Source: Achromobacter xylosoxidans (GTDB lineage Bacteria; Pseudomonadota; Gammaproteobacteria; Burkholderiales; Burkholderiaceae_B). From it: a DNA stretch of 64,000 nucleotides. Under the pieces are notes generated by a model. The model saw only the letters and a program-made list of their open reading frames with translations, did no database searches and was not told the DNA's origin. Below are positions 19,556 through 26,848 of the stretch, piece after piece. Made by a program: the position numbers and the translations under genes. How positions within the stretch are numbered: the stretch's first letter is position 1; each line of letters opens with the position of its first letter. Location: NCBI RefSeq assembly GCF_014490035.1, contig NZ_CP061008.1:6014001-6078000 (forward strand). The letters are read 5' to 3'.

Positions 19556-20455
19556 TCAAGCGACAGTGCGGCCGCGTTTCGCGGCCTTCGCGCGCAGCAT
19601 TTCCTCCATGCGCGCCGCGGCTGGAGACAGGCTGCGGCCGGCCAGCCGGGTGATGCCCAGTTCACGCTCGATGCGCGGGGCGGACAGCGGCACAAAGGCC
19701 AGGCCGCGCGAATCCGGCGGCACGCCCAGCCGCGCCAGCACCGTGACGCCGACGCCGCGTTCCAGCATGGCCAGAAGCGACATCATGTTGGACACGAAGA
19801 CCTGCCGGTCCAGCATGAAGGCCGCCTGCGGATAGCCCGCGAGCTGGCGATGGGCGATGGTGCCGACCAGAGGCAGGTCCTCGATCTCGCGCCAGCTCAC
19901 CGATTTGCGCCTGGCCAGCGGATGGCCGCGATGGCAAACCAGGCCGAAGGCGTCGCGCAGCAAGGGCTCGAAGGACAGCCGCCGGTCCTGTGACACCGGG
20001 CTGCACACGCCCAGCTCCGCCTCCCCTGCCAGCACCATGCGCTCCACGCCTTCCGAGTTGTCGTCGAACAGGCGCAACGCCACCGCCGGATAGCGCTCGC
20101 GGTATGTCGCCACCAGTTCCGGCAGCCAGTGCGTGGCCACCGTGGCAACCGACGCCATGGTCAAGGTGCCGGCCTCGTTGCTGGCCAGCCCCGACAACGC
20201 GCCCGCCACGCGGTCGTGGTGCTGCACCAGTTCGCGCGCCAGCGGCAGGCAGTCCTGGCCGAAACGCGTGAGCGTGCCGCGGTTGCCTGGTTCGAACAGC
20301 GGCTGCCCCAGGCGCTGCTCCATCTCGCGGATGGACAGCGACAACGCCGGCTGCGAGCGGAAGGCTCGCGCCGCGGCCGCGCGGAAGCTGCGCAGCTCGG
20401 CCACCAGCAGGAAGTGGCGGTAGTGCGTGATGGAAATTTCAGGCAACGGGCGCAT
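19556..20455 (-). CDS. LysR-family transcriptional regulator
   Basis: This is a 299-residue regulator with an N-terminal winged helix-turn-helix (about residues 8-68: FLLVAELRSFRAAAARAFRSQ and the following recognition helix) and a LysR effector domain from about 92. It is divergent from the alpha/beta hydrolase-Bug receptor pair with 85 bp between the starts, the usual layout for a LysR protein controlling its neighbour. The intergenic region is AT-rich for this genome. The effector is unknown. Confidence 0.9.
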   Translation of the reverse strand: MRPLPEISITHYRHFLLVAELRSFRAAAARAFRSQPALSLSIREMEQRLGQPLFEPGNRGTLTRFGQDCLPLARELVQHHDRVAGALSGLASNEAGTLTMASVATVATHWLPELVATYRERYPAVALRLFDDNSEGVERMVLAGEAELGVCSPVSQDRRLSFEPLLRDAFGLVCHRGHPLARRKSVSWREIEDLPLVGTIAHRQLAGYPQAAFMLDRQVFVSNMMSLLAMLERGVGVTVLARLGVPPDSRGLAFVPLSAPRIERELGITRLAGRSLSPAAARMEEMLRAKAAKRGRTVA

Positions 20456-20540
20456 GACTGACTTCGATTAGTGAAACTTATCCAATCATATGAAAAATAA
20501 AGTTTTCTGATAGCACCAGCCCACCTAAGATGGCCGCACC

Positions 20541-21386
20541 ATGAATGCCGACTCGCTGCTCCCGCCTCTTTCCACCCGCGCCGATCCGCTGGATTTCAGC
20601 CGCATCGACCAATTGCCCGCGCGCCTCGCCGGCCAGGGCCGCCTGATAGTCGGCGCCGATCCCCAGGACGACAGGCCCGGCCTGCTGTTCGTGCCCGGCG
20701 CTTATCACGGCGCCTGGTGCTACGCGCACTATCTGGATTTCTTCGCCCGCGCCGGCCTGGCCTGCGCGGCGCTGGACCTGCGCGGCCACGGCGACCTGCC
20801 CCAGGACGCGGCGTTTACGTCGGTTGGCATCGCCGATCTGGGCCAGGATGTCGTCAGCGCGCTGGACGCGCTGGCGCGCCCCACGGTCGTCATTGGCCAC
20901 AGCATGGGCGCGCTGCCCGCGCTGCTGGCCGCCAGCCAGCGGACGGTGGCGGGCGTGGTCCTGCTGGCGCCGTCGCCGCCCGGCGACCTGCCCGGCGCGC
21001 AAGCGCTGCCGCCCGTCCCTGAAGGCCTGCCGCGGCGCGCGCCGAACGACGCCGAAATCCGCGCACGCTTTCTGGCGACCTCGCCAGACCGCGACGTCGC
21101 CTCGGTATCGCAGCGCCTGTGCCCCGAAAGTCCGCAAGTGCTCAACGACCGTTATCTGCTGCGCGTGCCCGTCGACGCCGCCGCCATCCGCGCTCCGGGC
21201 CTGTGCCTGGAAGCCGGCCTGGACACGCATGACCGCCACCCGCCCGGCCAGGACCTGGCGATCGCGCGCCGCTTCGGTTTTTCCCACGCCGTGCTTGCCG
21301 GCCAGCCGCATTGCATGATGTACGCGAACCAGTGGCAAGTCAGCGCCGCCGCCATCCTGGTGTGGCACCGCGGCCAGTTCGACTGA
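20541..21386 (+). CDS. Alpha/beta hydrolase
   Basis: This is a 281-residue hydrolase with nucleophile Ser121 in GHSMG and an HGAW oxyanion-type motif (PGAYHGAWCYAHY, near residues 52-64). A late histidine (GQPHCMMY) is a good triad candidate. The family includes esterases, lactonases and C-C hydrolases; the substrate is not predictable. It is regulated presumably by the divergent LysR protein and followed 65 bp later by a Bug receptor gene, which may bring in its substrate or product. Confidence 0.85.
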   Translation: MNADSLLPPLSTRADPLDFSRIDQLPARLAGQGRLIVGADPQDDRPGLLFVPGAYHGAWCYAHYLDFFARAGLACAALDLRGHGDLPQDAAFTSVGIADLGQDVVSALDALARPTVVIGHSMGALPALLAASQRTVAGVVLLAPSPPGDLPGAQALPPVPEGLPRRAPNDAEIRARFLATSPDRDVASVSQRLCPESPQVLNDRYLLRVPVDAAAIRAPGLCLEAGLDTHDRHPPGQDLAIARRFGFSHAVLAGQPHCMMYANQWQVSAAAILVWHRGQFD

Positions 21387-21451
21387 TCGCCCCCCCGAAT
21401 ACCAACGACAACAACGACAACGACGCGCAACCGCGCCATCAGGAGACAACC

Positions 21452-22417
21452 ATGTTCATACCCCGTTATATCCGTCCGGCCCTGATCGGCGCCGGCCTGC
21501 TGCTGGCCGCGGCCTCGCACGCCGCCGGCTGGCCCGAGAAACCCGTGACCCTGATCGTGCCGTCCGCCGCGGGCGGCGCGGCCGACCTCACCGCGCGCAC
21601 CCTGGCGCAGTACCTGGGCGAAAAGACCGGCCAGACCGTGGTGGTCGAGGACCGGCCCGGCGCGGGCGGCATCGTCGGCACCAACGCGGCCAAGAACGCG
21701 GCGGCGGACGGCTACACCTTCCTGCTGTCCACCAACTCCACCCACTCGGCCAATCAGTTCCTCTACAAGAGCCTGCCCTACGACGCGCAAAAGGACTTCC
21801 GCCAGGTCGGCATGCTGGGCACCTTCGGCACGGTCGGCGTGGTGTCGCCTGACAGCCCGTACCGCACGGTGCCGGACCTGGTCGCGTACGCCAAGCAACA
21901 TCCCGGACAGGTCTTCTTCGGCTACTACAGCTCGTCCTCGCAAGTGCCGTCCGAACTGCTGAAGCAGCGCGCCGGCATCGAGATCACCGGCGCGGCCTAC
22001 AAGAACATCACACAGATCATCACCGACCTGCGCGGCAAGCAGATCAACTTCGCCTTCGTCGACTACCTGACCGCCATGGGCCAGATCGACGGCAAGGGGC
22101 TGATTCCCATCGCCGTCACCGGCGCCCAGCCGCAGCCGGCCTGGCCCACCGTGCCGACCATGGCCACCTACTATCCGGACTTCATCGTCGCCGGCTGGCT
22201 GGGGCTGTCGGCCCCGGCAGGCACGCCGCAGGACATCGTGGAAAAGATGAACGCCCATATGCAGGCGGCGGTGAAGGACGAAGCCACCGCCGGCAAGCTG
22301 CGCGCCCTGGGCCTGACGCCGGAATCCATGGACGTGGCGCGCTTTGACGCCTTCGTGAAGGAAGACACCGCACGCTGGAAGGAATGGATCCGGATCTCGG
22401 GCATCCAACCCCAATAA
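21452..22417 (+). CDS. Bug/TctC-family periplasmic binding protein (first of three)
   Basis: This 321-residue receptor has a signal peptide ending SHAAGWPEKPV and the Bug-family segments PVTLIVPSAAGGAADLTAR, VVEDRPGAGGIVGTNAAK and LGLSAPAGTPQDIVEKMNA. Bug proteins bind carboxylated solutes for tripartite tricarboxylate transporters or act as sensors. No TctA/TctB genes lie nearby. The start at 21452 has AGGAG 8 bp upstream. The short leader between the genes contains an AACGAC microsatellite (about 21399-21425). Confidence 0.92.
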   Translation: MFIPRYIRPALIGAGLLLAAASHAAGWPEKPVTLIVPSAAGGAADLTARTLAQYLGEKTGQTVVVEDRPGAGGIVGTNAAKNAAADGYTFLLSTNSTHSANQFLYKSLPYDAQKDFRQVGMLGTFGTVGVVSPDSPYRTVPDLVAYAKQHPGQVFFGYYSSSSQVPSELLKQRAGIEITGAAYKNITQIITDLRGKQINFAFVDYLTAMGQIDGKGLIPIAVTGAQPQPAWPTVPTMATYYPDFIVAGWLGLSAPAGTPQDIVEKMNAHMQAAVKDEATAGKLRALGLTPESMDVARFDAFVKEDTARWKEWIRISGIQPQ

Positions 22418-22423
22418 ATCCGC

Positions 22424-22453
22424 GGCCCTCCCTATATCTATATAGAGAGGGCC
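22424..22453. terminator. Bidirectional terminator between the Bug receptor and lrp genes
   Basis: An inverted repeat of 14 bp with one mismatch (22424-22437 with 22440-22453) and a 2-nt loop lies between the convergent genes, with TTTAT following on the plus strand. The centre is AT-rich, with the flanks GC-rich. Confidence 0.7.
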
Positions 22454-22460
22454 CGTTTAT

Positions 22461-22910
22461 CTACAGCGGCAGGCGCTGCTCGTGCTTGATTTCGCGCAGC
22501 GCGACAATGGTGCGCGTCTGCCGTATGCCCGGCATGTTGAACAGGAAGCGGTGCAGGAAACGATCGTAGGCCTCCGGGCTTTCGACCAGGATCTTCAGCA
22601 GGAAGTCCGAATCCCCCGTCACCGCGTAGCACTCCAGGATTTCGGGCGCGTCGCGCACCGAGCGCTCGAAGTTCTCGACCGTATTGGCGGAGTGCCGCTC
22701 CAGGCTGATCTGCGCGAACATGCAGCCCAGCCCCACCTTGCTGCGGTCCACCTGGGCGCTATACCCCTGGATCACCCCGCTGGCTTCCATCGCCTTCACC
22801 CGCCGCCACACCGGCGCGGCCGACAGCCCCACCTTCTCTGAAAGCTGCTGCGCCGAGGCCCGGCCGTCCTCCTGCAAGGCCTTGAGGATGCCGATATCGG
22901 TCTTGTCCAT
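22461..22910 (-). CDS. Lrp/AsnC-family transcriptional regulator
   Basis: This 149-residue regulator has an AsnC-type helix-turn-helix at about residues 4-60 (LQEDGRASAQQLSEKVGLSA) and a RAM ligand-binding domain from about 65 (YAVTGDSDFLLKILVES). It is divergent from the 2-oxoacid oxidoreductase gene, 129 bp apart. Since that enzyme degrades aromatic 2-oxoacids made by transamination, an aromatic amino acid effector would make sense. This is inference from context. Confidence 0.92.
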   Translation of the reverse strand: MDKTDIGILKALQEDGRASAQQLSEKVGLSAAPVWRRVKAMEASGVIQGYSAQVDRSKVGLGCMFAQISLERHSANTVENFERSVRDAPEILECYAVTGDSDFLLKILVESPEAYDRFLHRFLFNMPGIRQTRTIVALREIKHEQRLPL

Positions 22911-23039
22911 CGCTTAGTCTCCTGGTTTTTGTCGAACACGAAACGTTCATTGCGAATTATAGGGATAGCACGATCCAAAAACGCAATAAACCTGATGGCT
23001 CGCGAACCTATCATGGTGCCGAAACCAGGAGTATTCACC

Positions 23040-26000
23040 ATGGACGGTACCCCCGCCGCCGAACCCCAGCTGGACCTCGAGTACCAGCTCGCCGACAACC
23101 TCACGCGCAGCTCCGGCCGCATCTTCATGACCGGCACCCAGGCGCTGGTGCGCATCATGCTCACCCAGGCCCGGATGGACCGCGAACGCGGCCTGAACAC
23201 GGCTGGCTTCGTCTCGGGCTACCGCGGCTCGCCGCTGGGCGGCGTGGACATGGCCATGTGGAAGGCGCAAAAGGCGCTGGACGCCAACCAGATCACCTTC
23301 CTGCCCGCCATCAATGAAGACATGGCGGCCACGGCCGTCATGGGCACCCAGCAGGCCGGCGTGCGCGCCGACCGCAACGTCGATGGCGTCTACGCCATGT
23401 GGTACGGCAAGGGCCCCGGCGTGGACCGCGCCGGCGACGCCCTGCATCACGGCAACGCCGCGGGCGCATCGCGCAACGGCGGCGTGCTGGTGGTGGTGGG
23501 CGACGACCACACCGCCGTCTCGTCCTCCATCCCGCATTCCAGCGAGGCCTCGCTGATCGGCTGGCAGATGCCCATCGTGCACCCGGCCTCCATCGACGAA
23601 TACGAAACCTTCGCGCTGTGGGGCTGGGCCCTGTCGCGCTACTCGGGCACCTGGGTCGCCTTCAAGGCCGTGTCCGAAACCATCGAATGCGGGCATTCCT
23701 TCGTTCCCGCTCCTGCCCAGCGCTACGACATGCCGGCGGATCCGGACATGCCGCCCGAATCGCTGGAGTATTCCGCGCGCGACTTCCTGTCGCTGGCGAT
23801 CGAGACGCGCATGAACCTGCGCATGAAGGCTGTGGCCGCGTTCGCGCGCCGCCACAGCATCGACCGCCTGACCTGTCCGGCGCCCAAGGCCACTGTCGGC
23901 ATCGTCACGGTGGGCAAGGCGCATCTGGACACCATGGAAGCGCTATCGCGCCTGGGCGTGGACACCGTCACCGCCAATGCGCCGGTGCGCATCTACAAGC
24001 CCGGCCTGACCTGGCCGCTGGATAGCGAACGTCTGCTGGAATTCGCGCGCGGCCTGTCGCACATCCTCGTGATCGAGGAAAAGGGCGCGGTGGTCGAAAG
24101 CCAGATCAAGGACCTGCTGTTCAACCGGCCGGACCGCCCCACCGTCATCGGCAAGAAGGGCTTCGACGGCGAAGCGCTGGTGCCCTCGGCCGGCCAGTTG
24201 CGCCCCTCGCTGCTGGCGCAGCCGCTGGCCAATTGGCTCAGCCGCGCCGCCGGCCTGCCGCTGGCGGCGGACCTGTCCGTGTTCGCGTGCCAGGCGCCGC
24301 TGTCCAACGATGCCGACGGCATGCGCCGCCGCCCCTACTTCTGTTCGGGCTGCCCGCACAGCACCTCGACCAAGGTGCCGGAAGGCAGCCAGGCGCTGTC
24401 CGGCGTGGGCTGCCACTACATGGCCGCCTGGATGGACCGCGACACCGGCGGCCTGACGCAGATGGGCGGCGAAGGCGTGGACTGGATCGGCCTGTCGCGC
24501 TACACCAAGATGCCGCACATCTTCCAGAACATGGGAGAAGGCACCTATTACCACTCGGGCTATCTCGCCATCCGCCAGGCCGTGGCCGCCAAGGCCAACA
24601 TCACCTACAAGATCCTGTTCAACGACGCCACGGCCATGACCGGCGGCCAGCCCATCGACGGCCCGATCTCGGTGCCCAGCATCTGCCAGCAACTGCGCGG
24701 CGAGAACGTGGCCCGCATCGTCGTCACCACCGACGAACCCGAGAAGTACCAGGGCGTGGACCTGGGCGCCGGCATCAAGGTGCACCACCGCCGTGAACTG
24801 GACGCGCTGCAGCGCGAGCTGCGCGAGATCCCCGGCGTGACCGTGCTGATCCACGACCAGACCTGTGCCGCCGAAAAGCGCCGCCGCCGCAAGAAGAACC
24901 AGTTCCCCGACCCGGCGCGCCGCATGCTGATCAACAGCGCCGTCTGCGAAGGCTGCGGCGACTGCGGCGTGCAATCGAACTGCCTGTCGGTGGTGCCGCT
25001 GGAAACGCCTTATGGCCGCAAGCGCGCCATCGACCAGTCCAGCTGCAACAAGGACTATTCCTGCGCCGAAGGCTTCTGCCCCAGCTTCGTCTCCGTGATG
25101 GGCGGCAAGCCCAAGAAAAGCGCGGCGCCCAAGGCCGACCAGGAACGCCTGCAGAAACTGATCGCGCAGTTGCCCCTGCCGGCCATGCCTGCGCTGGACC
25201 ATCCCTATCGTCTGCTGGTCGCCGGCATGGGCGGCACCGGCGTCATCACCATCGGCGCCATCGTGTCGATGGCGGCGCATCTGGAAGGCCTGTCCGCCGC
25301 GGTGCTGGACCTGACCGGCCTGGCTCAGAAAGGCGGCACGGTGGTCAGCCATATCCGCCTGGCGCCTGCCGGCGCCCCCGCCGGCCCGGTGCGCCTGGAC
25401 TGGCAGCAGGCCGACGCCGCGATCCTGTGCGACCCGGTCGCCTCCGTGGCGCCGGACTCGCTGGGCGCGCTGCGCCGCGGCCACACCCAGGTCACGGTCA
25501 ACAGCTACGTCGCGCCGGTCTCCGACTTCACCCGCAACCCGGACGCGGCCATGCGGCCCGAAGCGCTGCTGGCCAAGATCCGCCACGCCGCGGGCGAGTC
25601 CAACACCGTCGCGATCGACGCGCACGAAGCCGCGCTGGCGCTGTTCGGCGACAGCATCCTGTCCAATATGTTCATGCTGGGCTATGCCTGGCAGCGCGGC
25701 GGCGTGCCGCTGTCGCAGGCCGCCATCAACCGCGCCATCGAACTCAACGGCGTAGCGGTGGCCGCCAACCGTGCCGCCTTCGACAGCGGCCGTCTGGCGG
25801 CGCACCAGCCCGACGCGCTGGAAGGCGCGCTGCGCCCGCGCGCCCAGGTCGTGCAACTGCACGTGCCCGAATCGTTCGAGCGCGCCGTCGCCCGCCGCGT
25901 CGAAGACCTGACCGCCTATCAAAACGCCGACTACGCCCGCCAGTTCCAGGACGTGGTCGAGGCCGTCGCCGCGCGCGAGCGCGAATTGGCACCCGACGCC

Positions 26001-26546
26001 AAGACGCCGCGCCTGGCGCTGGCGGTCGCGCGCGGCCTGTTCAAGCTCATGGCCTACAAGGACGAATACGAAGTCGCGCGGCTCTACACGGGCGCCTCCT
26101 TCCAGGCGCAGTTGCAGGGCCAGTTCGAAGGCGACTACAGCCTGCGCTTCCACATGGCCCCGCCCATCTTCGCCCGCAAGGACCCGCGCACCGGCGTGCC
26201 GCGCAAGATGACGCTGGGCCCGCGCACCATGACCGCGCTGAAAATGCTGGCGCGCCTGAAGGGCTTGCGCGGCACCTGGTTCGATCCCTTCGGCCATACC
26301 GCCGAGCGCAAGATGGAACGGGAGCTGGTGCGCGAGTACCGCCAGACCATAGACCAGTTGCTGGCAGGGTTGACCCGCGACAAGCTGGCCCAAGCGGCTA
26401 CAATCGCCGGCCTTGCAGAAACCATCCGCGGCTTCGGTCACGTGAAGGCTGCAAACGTCGAGAAGTATCGGACGGAGTTGGGCCGCTTGATGCAAACCTA
26501 TACGGCGCCTGCCCCGCGCGATATGCCCCTGCGGAAGACCGCATAA
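23040..26546 (+). CDS. Indolepyruvate ferredoxin oxidoreductase family protein (fused subunits)
   Basis: This 1168-residue enzyme of the IorAB-fusion type decarboxylates aryl- or branched 2-oxoacids to acyl-CoA with thiamine diphosphate and ferredoxin. The order is: N-terminal pyrimidine-binding part (FVSGYRGSPLGGVDMAMW), TPP-binding part near 430-620 (NMGEGTYYHSGYLAIRQAV, LFNDATAMTGGQP), a 4Fe-4S-type cluster at about 636 (CEGCGDCGVQSNC), then a gamma-subunit-like domain at about 728 (VAGMGGTGVITIG). The start at 23040 (MDGTPAAEPQLDLEYQ) has AGGAG upstream; a longer in-frame reading crosses the Lrp promoter region. It stands opposite an Lrp-type gene. Confidence 0.93.
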   Translation: MDGTPAAEPQLDLEYQLADNLTRSSGRIFMTGTQALVRIMLTQARMDRERGLNTAGFVSGYRGSPLGGVDMAMWKAQKALDANQITFLPAINEDMAATAVMGTQQAGVRADRNVDGVYAMWYGKGPGVDRAGDALHHGNAAGASRNGGVLVVVGDDHTAVSSSIPHSSEASLIGWQMPIVHPASIDEYETFALWGWALSRYSGTWVAFKAVSETIECGHSFVPAPAQRYDMPADPDMPPESLEYSARDFLSLAIETRMNLRMKAVAAFARRHSIDRLTCPAPKATVGIVTVGKAHLDTMEALSRLGVDTVTANAPVRIYKPGLTWPLDSERLLEFARGLSHILVIEEKGAVVESQIKDLLFNRPDRPTVIGKKGFDGEALVPSAGQLRPSLLAQPLANWLSRAAGLPLAADLSVFACQAPLSNDADGMRRRPYFCSGCPHSTSTKVPEGSQALSGVGCHYMAAWMDRDTGGLTQMGGEGVDWIGLSRYTKMPHIFQNMGEGTYYHSGYLAIRQAVAAKANITYKILFNDATAMTGGQPIDGPISVPSICQQLRGENVARIVVTTDEPEKYQGVDLGAGIKVHHRRELDALQRELREIPGVTVLIHDQTCAAEKRRRRKKNQFPDPARRMLINSAVCEGCGDCGVQSNCLSVVPLETPYGRKRAIDQSSCNKDYSCAEGFCPSFVSVMGGKPKKSAAPKADQERLQKLIAQLPLPAMPALDHPYRLLVAGMGGTGVITIGAIVSMAAHLEGLSAAVLDLTGLAQKGGTVVSHIRLAPAGAPAGPVRLDWQQADAAILCDPVASVAPDSLGALRRGHTQVTVNSYVAPVSDFTRNPDAAMRPEALLAKIRHAAGESNTVAIDAHEAALALFGDSILSNMFMLGYAWQRGGVPLSQAAINRAIELNGVAVAANRAAFDSGRLAAHQPDALEGALRPRAQVVQLHVPESFERAVARRVEDLTAYQNADYARQFQDVVEAVAARERELAPDAKTPRLALAVARGLFKLMAYKDEYEVARLYTGASFQAQLQGQFEGDYSLRFHMAPPIFARKDPRTGVPRKMTLGPRTMTALKMLARLKGLRGTWFDPFGHTAERKMERELVREYRQTIDQLLAGLTRDKLAQAATIAGLAETIRGFGHVKAANVEKYRTELGRLMQTYTAPAPRDMPLRKTA

Positions 26547-26642
26547 ACATTCGCTCCGAGCGGCACCTTCCTGGGCGCGCCTTGCTGGGCGCGCCTAGTG
26601 CATTTGGTAACAACCTTTTGTGGACTTCGTCTTATTTTTTTC

Positions 26643-26671
26643 TTGTCCCTGTCGTACTCGATCACTAGAAT
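26643..26671 (+). promoter_or_regulatory. nrdAB promoter
   Basis: TTGTCC (26643-26648) and TAGAAT (26666-26671) are separated by 17 bp. The -10 lies inside the first NrdR box, so NrdR binding would directly block RNA polymerase. The transcript would have a leader of about 170 nt before nrdA. Upstream, GGCGCGCC twice (about 26572-26595) can form a hairpin after the oxidoreductase gene. Confidence 0.7.
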
Positions 26672-26677
26672 TAGTGT
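26662..26677. promoter_or_regulatory. NrdR box 1
   Basis: The 16-bp TCACTAGAATTAGTGT closely matches the NrdR consensus palindrome ACACTATATATAGTGT. It overlaps the -10 of the nrdAB promoter. NrdR is the ATP/dATP-sensing repressor of ribonucleotide reductase genes. Confidence 0.85.
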
Positions 26678-26692
26678 CCAACGAGGGGTGCT

Positions 26693-26708
26693 ACACTATA
26701 TGTTGTGG
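26693..26708. promoter_or_regulatory. NrdR box 2
   Basis: ACACTATATGTTGTGG matches the same consensus, and its start is 31 bp after that of box 1. Pairs of NrdR boxes at about three helical turns are the norm upstream of nrd operons, which strengthens both calls. Confidence 0.85.
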
Positions 26709-26848
26709 TCGCCTAAGAGCTGATTCCCGTCGGCCACGCCTTTTGGACTAAGCCGTCCTAGCGTTACGACCCCCTCAAAAGATCCGATTTTGTACCTGAC
26801 ATGACGCCGTCATGTCGCTATCTACGCGCTTTTCGCACAGGAGCTTCC

